Assembly (NCBI GenBank): GCA_964017195.1
Contig: OZ024889.1
Span: forward strand, 52,386,418-52,450,417
Length of the DNA stretch: 64,000 nt
Direction: 5' to 3'
Source of the DNA: Siderastrea radians
Taxonomy: Eukaryota > Cnidaria > Anthozoa > Scleractinia > Rhizangiidae
The notes beneath the pieces are model-generated. The model saw only the letters and a list, made by a program, of their open reading frames with translations, did no database searches and was not told the origin of the DNA. The translations under genes were made by a program, and so were the position numbers. The stretch's first letter is position 1; each line of letters begins with the position of its first letter. Below are positions 25,701 to 37,700 of this stretch, in pieces.

Positions 25701-28700
25701 CGCATTTAGCCAAACGTCTGAAACGTGGAGATCCCGGGATCAATCGCTTGGACCAGATTGCTAAACAACACGACATTGATTACAGCCGTGCCAAGAATTT
25801 GCAAGACAAATGGAAAGCCGATACCAAGATGATCCAAGCCATTGATCGGTTACCCGGCAAGAAAACCAAGACGGAACGCGTGGTCAAAAAAATCATGCAA
25901 GCCAAGAAACGTTTAAAATTGTAATTGTCTTAATCACCTCGTGTTACAGCCCATGTTGTGTTCTTTTGGGAGAAAATAAAACAAAATGAAAATGTCTGCA
26001 CCTGTCTTTTTTTTTGTTCAAGAAACAGAATCATCCAAATCAAACGGATCGTCCACATCTCAATTGTTCCCATTTGTCATTCATGTGCTTTAAAAAAGTC
26101 ACACACCTCCCCGCTGCTCTCTCTTCTCTAATTGTTCAGCAAGACTCTTGTTTTGGACACGTTTCAAACTCTTTCAATAATTTCTCGTGGTCATGATAAG
26201 ATGCTCCAGCCAGGCGCTCGCTCTGTTTTTATGGTCTCTCGTCGTTCCCCGCTAGGCCTGATGGGACCTCAGAGAGGACCTCCTGTTTTTATGTCCGTTG
26301 ACTTTTTCTGGAGAGTTGAAGAGTGAGGATGGTGTTGCCTTGTTTGAAAGGAGCAGGCTGTCCATTGGCTGTTTGAATGTCAATGGCAATGCTGTCAAAG
26401 ATCGTTTTACCAAGAGGAAAATACATCCGTTGCGTGGTATCAAACTGATGATCGGTATTGCCGGCATCCATGGTACGTAAAAACCCTTTTTGTTGATTTC
26501 CCACAATGCTCTGTGCGACGAGATCGGTGTAAATCATGAGTTGTTGTTGTCCTTCTTGTGGTTTGACCGTGGGCGTACTGGGAAAAGGTTGTCGACTCAG
26601 ATTCGGCCCCAAGAAGAAGGAATAATCGAAATCGGGGTGGGTAAAGCTGACGGAGACAATGCCACGAGGTGGATATTTGGCTACAGGACCGATCGTTGCT
26701 TCCCATTTATGACGATCGTTGTAATCCACGATATGTTTCACCAAATAATTTTTTTCTTGGACCACAAGCTCACTTGCCGTTCCATCTTTCACCAATCCCA
26801 TCAAGCCAGCTAATTTCCATTCCATTTCAAATTGCATGTTGGCTGGAATGAGTACATACAAGGAATCTAATTCGGAGGCAATGCCGGCATTGGTGATTTT
26901 CACGTAGGGTTGAGCCAGGTTGAGAGTGGCTAGTTCTCGTCGTTTGGCTAGATCGTCCACGTCCATTTTGGCTATATCCATCATGACGTCCATGTGTTGT
27001 TTTTCCATTTCGTAACCGATGGCGATCCAGGCTTCTTTCAAATTGTGGTAATACCCTGGCGGTAAATGGATTTGTTTGGTGACTTGAATGGGAGCCGTTC
27101 CATCGCCACGTTTTGGTATGTATCTGATATCTGTTTTCATCCAGTGTTTTTGACTATCTTCTTGCGTCCAATTCTGCTTGGTTTGATCTCCCAATTGTTG
27201 ATTAAAACCAGGGTGTGAGATATGCACCAAGGCCGCTTCCCAATCATCTTCTACCAGATAATGTGAATGAGGAAGTCTGGCAGTAAATTTTTGCCCCGTG
27301 CCTTGCGCTTGATCACTGAGGAGGGTGATGTAGAAACTCATGGTGACAACAAAATAGCCCATGGTTGCCTTTTTTATACCTTCACCCACGTCACCTTTCC
27401 GGATTACAAGCGTTACCAGTTGGTGTACGACAAGAGAGTCATTGATCCTGCCACGAAACATGTTGTGGAATGTGCGGTGATACAAAACAATCCAAAACTG
27501 GACTTTTTTTGAAAAAACATAGCGCGCGCGACCCGCTGCCCGCGGGTAACGAAATATGTTTAGAAATGTTTTTTGTAAGACAGATTTCTCATTGGTTCCC
27601 TGTTTGTATATAAAAGAGTGGGTCAGTTGACTTGTCCGTGGTACATTGAAGTTCCGGATTTTTTTGCGGCCCGTCATGCAGACATCGAGGGTTGAAGAAG
27701 AAACACCTTGGGATTTGCTCCCACCTGAAATAAAGGACTATATTTTAGACTTACGCGCTGGACAACTTCATCGCGAATGTTTAAAAGAGGTAAGACATAC
27801 CTTTTGAATCAAAACCCTTTCGGTTCATGTTCCCGCGCGAGCTTCTGAATTATTTTTTATGCGTAGGTCCATACCCAATTAAAAAAAAAAAGAATGGTAT
27901 CGATGGCATCCCTTGAGTTGTCCCCTTTGCAAGGAATTTAAACGTCTTGAAAAGCAAATGAATGAACAATCCTCTGATCTCTATGTCGTTCGAATCTCTT
28001 TACAAATGATGCGCCAACTAGCGGATAATTGTGACTTTTTATCGACCTGGAAACTTATGTTCTATTTGTATTAAATTGGTAGTTGCTGATAGAGTTTGAA
28101 ACCACCAAGGCCTACCATCGTGTCCATTGCCGTCCCTGCCGCAATATGTGGAACAAAGCGGGAAAAAAACACATGGAACAGTTGTTGAGTGCTTTACCAT
28201 AGACATTTTTTTTTTTATCGTGGAGTGGAACGATATTACCGAAACCGTCAAAACTATTCTGGCCCATGACAAACAAGAAGAAGAAGCCTTCACCAGTCAA
28301 TTTCAATGAACGTGAAGCAAGCGAGCAAGCAATCTGTTGACAGCTTGGTGATCATTTTGTTTCCTTCACAACAACACAGAACTCCAGGGGAAGAAAAGAA
28401 GGATCATGACAGAGTCCACAGGCTACCTTGACATGAATAAAAAAAAAACCTGTGTCATCCAAATAAAATCAATCAACTCTCTTTTGTTTTGTTTTTTAAC
28501 AAAGGGATTTTTTGTTTTTCAAACCGAGCCGAACTCGATCGATCGATCGATCGCTTCTAACCCAAAAAAAAACCTCCCACCCAAATCCCCAAGAAACACT
28601 CTTCCATCCATTGTCTCCTACTCGCTTCGACCCGAAAAAAAAAAATTTCCATGCTTTTTTCAAAAAAAAATTTTTTTTCCACCCCGACCGGGATTCGAAC

Positions 28701-31700
28701 TCACACTAAAAAATCTTGGTTTCCCCCACAGCGCGCGCCAAGCGCGCGCTGCCGCCGATTCCCTGCGCGCGCGCCGCCCGCCGCTGCCCGCCGCCGCTGC
28801 CGCCCGCGTAGACATGCGCTCTGCTTCTGATTGGAATTTGACCATGGCCTTGGACCTTGACCATGGCCTTGGACCTTGACCATGGCCTGAATGGGACTGA
28901 CCAACCACAACCAATCCTAACCAAATAAGGTCATACTGTTTGCTATATAAGCAGCAAAATTACGCCCAAATTCTCACTTTTTTTTCAAGATGGAGGAAGG
29001 TAAGGGGAGATTTACGACAGTTTTTTCACAGATTTATTCATCGCTTTACCCCAGCAACCCTCGGCTTTACAAACAAAACGATGACAGCTAAGATTTCAGC
29101 GAAAAAAGTGGGAGATTTTTATCTGTAAAAGCCGCCGAATGGATGTTTTGAAAACAGCGAAAGCTTAACACGAGGTAAGTGTTGTGTTTCGCTGCCGGCT
29201 AAAATCATATTCTACCCGAAAGACTATTTGATTTATTTTTACTCACTCTCTGTATTTCTTTTTTCCACAGTCCAAGGATGTGCTGACTGTAACGCGGTGA
29301 GACAAACGAGATGACAACTCGCATTTTCTCCGAGAAGAAAGCGAGCGGCTTTTTGAAAACAGCGAAAGCTTAACACGAGGTAAGTGTTGTGTTTTGCTGC
29401 CGGCTAGCTCTATTTTTTTTGTCGCCTCGAAAAACCTTGGCGAACCATCGCGGTTCTGTTTAGCTCGCAATATTTTTTCCATTCCCCGCGTTGTTGTGAA
29501 AAAAAACCTTTTCTACCCGAAAGACTATTTGATTTATTTTTACTCACTTTCTGTATTTCTTTTTTTCCACAGTCCAACGATGTGCTGACTGTAACGCGGT
29601 GAGAGAAACGAGATGACAACTCGCATTTTCTCCGAGAAGAAAGCGAGAGGCTTTTTTGAAAACAGCGAAAGCTTAACGGGCCGGTTGCATCCTCAAACCC
29701 TTAACCCTAACCCAACTTGACCTTTGACCTCTACCATGGTGTCTTCGCTCTGGCCGCCAATTTTTTTCCATTCCCCGCGTTGTTGTGAAAAAATCCTTTT
29801 CTACCCGAAAGAATATTTGATTTATTTTTACTCACTCTGTATTTCTTTTTTCCACAGTCCAAGGATGTGCTGACTGTAACGCGGTCAGACAAACGAGATG
29901 ACAACTCGCATTTTCTCCGAGAAGAAAGCGAGCGGCTTTTTGAAAACAGCGAAAGCTTAACACGAGGTAAGTGTTGTGTTTTGCTGCCGGCTAAAAATAT
30001 TTTTCAAGGGTTGAGCGTTTTTTACACAAAAAAACAAACTTCCGTTCAAAACACATTTATGTTTTAGTCCTCTTTTTGTTTTTTCCAATGGCTCTATTTT
30101 TTGGTCGCCTCGAAAAACCTTGGCGAACCATCGCGGTTCTGTTTAGCTCGCAATATTTTTTCCATTCCCCGCGTTGTTGTTGTGAAAAAAACCTTTTCTA
30201 CCCGAAAGACTATTTGATTTATTTTTACTCACTTTCTGTATTTCTTTTTTTCCACAGTCCAACGATGTGCTGACTGTAACGCGGTGAGAGAAACGAGATG
30301 ACAACTCGCATTTTCTCCGAGAAGAAAGCGAGAGGCTTTTTTGAAAACAGCGAAAGCTTTGTCAGATTTCATTCCTGTTGTCTTCAATAAAAGCCACATT
30401 TCCAACATCCTCCTTGTCGTCTTTGCTGAGCCCGCCATCCTTTTTTCCCTTCTTGGGTCAGCGGTCTTCCCCAAAAAACACACTCCCATCATCAGCCGCC
30501 ATCTTTGAGCCCGCAATCCTTTTTTCCCTTCCTGGTCAGCGGTCTTCCCCCAAAAAACACATGCGCACCATCAGCCGCCATCTTGGATGACCTTTGACCC
30601 CAACGCTCATTGGTCAATTCCTTTGACCGGGATCACATGATAAAAAGGAATGGCACTAGGCTCTCATTGGTTCAAAAAGTTAGGGGGGTGGGTCTTTTCG
30701 ATACAAAACTCCAAAGTGTCCCTCCATACTACTTACAGTTGCCAAGTTTGAGAGTGATAGGATGAAAACTAACAGAGATATGGCTCCGCAAAGTCGCAAA
30801 ATTTTACAGACGTTTGATACAAACGTCTGTAACATTTGGCGACTTTGCGGAGCTATATTTTCGTTCGTTTCTGACATATCATTCTCAAACCTGGCAGTTT
30901 ACTAATTTTAAGGCGCTCTTTCACGCAGTGTCGATAAATTTTCGCTCACTGGTCCTTGTCAAAAGTTATTTGGTTCTGAAATAGCTGTAAGGAACCGAAT
31001 TAAGGACGGTGTTTCCTATTAACAGGTATTTTTGCCCGGTTTATGACTATGCGGGAAAAGCAGGTCTTAGCACGAACTACGTCCAATTTTCTTTTTGGAT
31101 TCTAACAGCCCTTGCTAAGAACTGCTTTTCTCGCAATATTCATAAACTGCGCAAAAATACCTTGGTGTTAGCCGATATCGTCCTGAAGAAACCCGAGGTT
31201 TTCGGACTATTCCGAGATGCACAGAACGCACGCGCAGATTGCACAAGATTGCACAATTCTCAACAAGGCCCTATGTTTTTCAAATAAGCATAAAAGATAA
31301 ACTATCACTATGTGCTCTTACCTTCCAGAGTTTGAAAACATTCTTGACATCAGCTGGATGACATACTGACGTACCAGGGCAGGTATGTTCAATAAAAAGT
31401 CTTACAGCGCTCACTCTCTGCCATGTAGACCTGATAAAAAAAGATTGGCCAGAATACGATAGATTTACCATTCCCTGTTTGTGTGGTGGGCTTTGCTTGT
31501 ACACAGATGTGTTGGTTATCAAGTCAAGAAGGCCTTTACAAAGGCAATACCTAGGCTTTTCAAATTCACTAATTTAAGATAGAACAGTTACAACATGTTG
31601 AAACGATTTGTAACTTTGTTGTTCTGTGTTTGTATTGTTTTGACCCCCGCTGAAGTTTGAGAAAAGCCTGTGAAAAGACTTGAAGTTTTAGGGGGGAAAT

Positions 31701-34700
31701 AGGTTCACACAGGCGTATCCTCGTGTGGCGTACCACCAACCGTATCCGTCAGTGATATAACGGATGACAAAATAGGATCACTGCCGAAAGTAAAAGACCA
31801 TTCATTTATCAAACCAAGTGGTTGTCTCTTATCAAATATTCCACGAGCGCGCGTTGAATACGACGCGATTAATGACCAACGAGGGGCGTACCACCGAATT
31901 TGTTAAAAAACACTTCATATCCGGCAAGTGCGAGTAGAATAGACGTTTTCGTAATACTCAAATTCGCGCTTAGTTCTCTTCTCGTTTGTTTATGTCCCTA
32001 GGTTCAAAAGGGCATAAACAGACGAGAAGAGAAATAAATTTTGTTTACATTTACGTAGTATACATATCTTTTTTCATACCATATCTTATAACCTAATTAT
32101 GTTTCTTTTCGGTTATTTTTGAATTTTAACGTTTTTTCTTGTAACCTTTTATTCTACCCTGAAGGAAAAAAAAACAAGAAACTCTTGCCAATTGTAACGC
32201 AATATCACCCAGCAGCGCCTAACTTAAAACCAATACTCATGAACAGCTGGCATTTCATAACACAGCAACCATTGCTCAACAAAATTTTCAAGGAACCGCC
32301 CATATATCGTGCAAAAGAGGGCGTTCCCTTAAAGATATACTCGTGAGAGCAAAACTCTAGAAAGGCTAAAACACGCACGCAGGAGTTGTGCAGGCCTGAC
32401 ACTAAAGAAGGATCACAAATCAAAACTGCAGTTACAACTAACGACTTAAATTTTAAAGCCATTTTAAACGGCTAAAACACGCGCGTGGGAGTCGCACAGG
32501 CTCGTCACCCTTTTTAACAATATCGGAAAATCAAAGAAAACATAGCACCAGCTGTACAGCCAGCCTTCCTTCGACTATTTGTTTATCTGACTTGACACGG
32601 CATCCAATCGCCTTCTAAGGCAAGGAGCAGAGTTATTCGTTGAAAACGTGTGTGCAGTGAACCAACCAGAAAGCTGCCTCGTCCCCAGGCCCCGGTTTAG
32701 CGCGGGCAAACAGAGAGTGCGGGGCGTCGTGGGAAGAATGCAAAACACGGACCGGCTGCAGTGCACCTATCCCACAAAGCCATGTGCACCATCATATAAT
32801 AAGGAGGGACGCCTGGGGACGAGGCTGAACCAGAAAGCTAGAAATTCACAAACCGACACCACTGGGAATTCAGTATATCCTTAATAGTCTACAGACCTGC
32901 AGTCACGGAGAATGCGAGCCGTTTTAGGGCCGTACTGCGAGTTGTTGTTAAGCATGTTTTCAGCACTGGATCTGATAGCAAGCACCCTGTTACACCACAC
33001 TAGGCGAGTCTGTGGATCCGCAAACTCCTCTGCACTTGGTTCAAGCTTAGACAAACACAGCTGAAGGGCAACTGCATCAAGAACCTAAGAAATACATAAA
33101 CGATGTTCTCAATCTCATTAATAATTCTTAAAAATAAATTAGAAGAAATCGCTACCGTGACGTTGGTTTGGACATCTGATCTTAGTAAACATAAGAATTT
33201 GCGACTTTTTGCTTTGAATTTCAGTCTCCAAGAATTATTAATGGTTTGAAAAGCTATTTCAAACTCTTGAACGACTGTTTCATCAAGTATGCAAACATTT
33301 CTAAGTCGGTTTAAAAAAAATCGGCTGCTCCTCGTTTTTTCAACCCGATTCTCGGTGTTCCGATATCCTGATGAAACACTCTCTATCGTGTTTGATGTAC
33401 TACTATAAGTGGTTTTACAAAACATGTAAAAATTAGTCTAAAGACTATAAATAGTTGGTAACAGCTTCAACTATCTGGAACAAATTGCACTTTCTTTTCT
33501 TTCTCGTCAGAGTTTCACGTATGACTTGTTGTCAACACCTAAAGAAAAACTTGAACAACTCCACTTTGCGGACCTAAAAGGAAACATTTTTGGACGTACT
33601 TCACACCCACTAAGTTTCATTATCACAGCTTTTCAGTTTAGTGCTCTTGAAGTTATGAAGCAGGGGGGGGGGGGGGTTGGGGACATATCAGCTGCTCCCG
33701 GTCTTTGAAGGCCAAAAAAAATGCCGGTCTAATTAGGGCTGGGTTTCCCAGTAGCAGCCTGTGGAAAAACTGTACGTCCCGTATTTTGGTCTGTCCCGTA
33801 TTTTGGTCTGTCACGTATTTTGGTCTGTCCCGTACGCGTTCAGGCCCGTTTACACATGCGATTTTTGATGCCATTTTCGTCGCGCTCTCCAATGTTACTT
33901 ATGTCACACGTGTAAACTAGCAGCCTTGCAATTTTTATCGCGAGCTCCAGCGCGAAAAAAATTTTGGGCGGTACGCAGCTCTTACAAGGTCTTTTCTGAT
34001 TTGCTGAGAAACAATAGAACAAACAACAAAACAATGGACCCTTGCCCTGAGAACAATAGAGCTGCGTGATACCAAGGTCCAATGAAATTAGAGGTTGTTA
34101 AGAGCTGCGTGGTATCTGAAAATTTGCATTGAAAAGTGCGACAAAAATTGCACCAAAAAATCGCATTTGTAAACCGGCCTTTATACCATTCTTACCATTT
34201 CTGATTCGTTTGGTGGAATGACTTGCAGAAGGCGGGGTACTATGTCAGGTTGAGCCTGTACCAGTTGGCTGAAATTTGCCAGGCGTTTTTCAATGCGATC
34301 AAACACCACATGGATGAGAGGGATGGTGAGCGCGAACTCCTCAGAAGAGTCGAACTCGGCATGAAGTTCACGACCTGCTGTCTCAATAGCTTGGCTGATC
34401 AACTAGAGAACAATAAACAAAAAATGTGGCATTGTGGCTACATTCTTCGCACCAAAAATTTCGACACTCGCCTGAAAGGGATCTCAGCACTGATGCATGA
34501 CAAATTGTAGGAAAATGTTTCCCACGTTGTTTCATTCTTTTAGAGATTAAAAAGCAAACAAAAAAAATAAACTACAGAAAAACAACAACAACAACAACAA
34601 AGATTACCATCCCTTATCAATCAGTAGCCTTGAATCCTACCAGATAACTTGACATTTAACAATTACATTACGAGAAATCAAATGAGGTCTTCCACATCAT

Positions 34701-37700
34701 TTCCCCCTTTAAAAGTTAAAAAACAAACAACACAAGAGAAAAAGACCCAACAAGAATACATGATTCTCATCCCTTCTCAATGTAGAATTGAATCCTACCA
34801 GATTGCTTTGCACGATTAACAACACAATCACAATATTATACATTGCTATATTACAATAGCACAATTAAAATAAATGAAGGGAGTTAAAACGTTTGTTTTT
34901 AAGTTAAAAAAAGAGGTATTTTTTCAGATAATGGTAATCCCTTTTTTCTGCGCAAATGTCTCAAGAATTTTATAAGTAGTTTATTTGGTTCTAGGAATAA
35001 AGACGACTTAATGACTTACGACAAACCGAAACAAAGCGATTTGGCTAAAAATCAATACAAAACTAGCACTATAAAATTCCCCATTCTGGGAGATGTCACA
35101 TCATGTCACGCCATACCTTTTCCTCTTCAGGAACCACAGGCTTGTGCATCATGTGAACAAAGTCATGGAGGTAACGCAACACTGCAGCTTCTTCGTACCC
35201 TTCAGATTGAGCCTCTTCAAGCAGCCGGCCCATGTCAGAGGTATTCACAAGTTCCTGTAAACACCGTTGGACTGGGGTACTTGTTCTTGCTAAAGGCGAA
35301 AAAAACAAACAAACAAACAAACACTAGACTAGATTTGTAGAGGCTAATGACAAACGAACGGTAGACATAGTTACTGTTCTCTCATTCGGGGCGTTCTTTC
35401 GAGTCTCAATACACAGTAACAGTCCAAATCGTGGCTCTTTTGTCACCATAATTTTGGATTCCGCTAAAATGGAAGTCTGGTTTTCGGATACTATTTGAAG
35501 TCCTTTCTACTCTGGAAAGGAACTTCAGTTGTTTTGTTGGAAGTTTGCCCTGACATTAATAAATACAGAAACTTATAGCCTGGATTAAGAAATAGACGCA
35601 TTGATATGTTTTTGACTGCAATTGATGCCGCGATTAATCAGAGTTCACATGCAATAACAGGCAATTCTACAATCGATTAATTTTTTTCGAATGGCAAACT
35701 CGGCAACATCGTTTGGCAAATCATTCTTCAGCTTAACAGTTCTTACAAACTTATGATTTGGCCTGTCCACCTGACTGCTCTATTCAAACTAATCCCCTAC
35801 ATTTAAACCACGAATTCTGAACACAGTTTAATATAGCATTTTACGAAGATGACCCTTTTTTCTCTAAGTTCACCAGGTCAATCCTCTCACAGCATTGATA
35901 ATATCAAAAATAAGTCCATCACAAGGAAAAACAAAATTCTAAGACATACTGGTAAAATGATATTTAACCTGCAATGCTACAAGCCTCTCTCCACATGGCA
36001 TCGATTCTTTCTTTGATCAGCCACGAGAAGGGAAATTGCAAACCAAACATCTGGCTTCCACGTGCTGAGGTGGTCACCGGAACACGTTCCCGTATGATGC
36101 CACTTTCCAGGGACAAAAAGCTTTCATAATGAAGTTCAACCATGCTGGGACTTTGGAAGAGCGCCAACCATAGGTGTGACAGCCAGTTGCCTCCATCCAT
36201 TACCAATTCCAGGTTGGAATCACGATCGACAAAAGCGATAACTTCAGACAGGATTGGAATCACAGATGAGTACACTCTCTGCCAAAGAGCTTTCCTGAAC
36301 GTTCCATTCTCTTGGATTCCTGTACCACTTAACGCTTCTGAGCGTAGCCATTCACTGGCCTTGGATCCGGCACGGCCATCTTTTTCTTGAAGAAGACTGT
36401 GAATACGGCGAGCCAAGATGGTAGCAAATGACAAATCTACAAAACAAAGCAATTTCCTTTATAAATTTTCAACAACCGGCGAACTATCAGGGAATTCTGG
36501 CCACCAACAGTCTTCTCGGTTAAGGAACGCTCCTATTTAACAAGTCAACGAAGATGGAAAGGACGGAAATAATTGCATGTTTCGGCACAAAACAAGAGAC
36601 TGCGGCTGGAGAACGTTGAGGAAATATGTGCAAGTAGGCACGAAGCCGAAAGGTGACAGATGTGACCCCCACCCGAACGATCACAATAGAAAGGTACCGT
36701 CTGCACTGAGTAATACTTTTGGCCTATACGTACCAGTTCCATTGGAACTGTTTTCTGGAAGAAGACTAAGCATGAGCTCAATCCGGCGTGTTGACCGTAA
36801 TGAACGCCACGATTCATCGTCAATTCTTGCAACAGCTGCCTGGACACAGCTTCTAAGCAGGATAACAATGTCTACTTTATCTAGTACGGTATCTCCGACA
36901 GCAACATCAGTGTCCTCCATTTCAACATCAGCCACTTCGTCCGGTTGCTCTTCAACGTCCATGTCCTCGGCTCGTGTGGTGCATGGTGCCACGTCAAATA
37001 GCTCACTTACTGATCGGTCCACCATGAATTGAATGGCTGGGATTTGACCAGTTGGTGGACGAAGTTCGTCGATGTGAACAGATACCCACTGACCTCCTTG
37101 GAAACCAGCAAACGTCTGGCAGCCTCCAACAAGACGAGGAAGTTGAACAATCATAACCATGTGAACAAATGATGAAGGACCATGTCCAACACTTTCTGCA
37201 AAATCTTGTTCTGCTGTTGTCCTCTGTTCCACTAGCAAGTGGCGAGCACAAGGTATCAAGTTGCAATTCAGATCCCCGGCATCACACTGAACAATGAGCA
37301 ATCCTTCCCTTCCACCAAGTTTTGCAAAGAAGTCCCTATAAAGTCAAGTTTAGAGAACGAAACGATAAACGAGCTATGGTGATATTTGGGTTAACACGTT
37401 CCTTAATATTAAAAAGAGGTAAGACGTTTTGACATCCCATAGGCTTATCGCTCTGGTAGGTTGTCTCATCGTTTTTACAGAACAAAACTAGACGGTTACA
37501 CCACAGAACTTGGCTAAAGGTAGATTTCCCTAACGCTTCACAAGTACCAATTTATACAGTGAGGCCCAGTTGTTCGAAAGCCGGTTAACGTTAACCTGGG
37601 GCTAAAGTTTAACCAACGTCTCGCTGATAAGGGCTTCTACTGTCTGAATGCAGACAACACCAAATAAAAATAGAAGCTAACCCTTGGCAAGCTAAACAAC

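Larger units (their letters stand above)
9314..30733. mobile_element. Complete Polinton/Maverick (adintovirus-like) element, 21,420 bp, without DNA polymerase B
   Basis: Bounded by TIRs ending AGTAGTATGG and by a TACAGT duplication. It encodes a DDE integrase with chromodomain, a double jelly-roll major capsid protein, an adenain-like protease, a FtsK/HerA-like packaging ATPase and penton-like proteins, the hallmark set of Polintons. No protein-primed DNA polymerase B reading frame is present in either strand of the interior. Genes are packed with short spacers or overlaps. TATA-like boxes lie about 40-80 nt before many start codons. The TIRs appear identical and the main frames are open, so insertion looks recent. 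Confidence 0.96.
28230..30733. repeat. Polinton right terminal inverted repeat, 2,504 bp
   Basis: Mirror of 9314-11817. The inner border is exact: matching stops after ACGATATTACC when read inward from the right end. Confidence 0.96.

Noticed and set aside
27267..27512. Rightward frame over the start of the third penton-like gene
   Set aside because: Shadow of the minus-strand gene and its promoter; no ATG with context and no recognisable motif.
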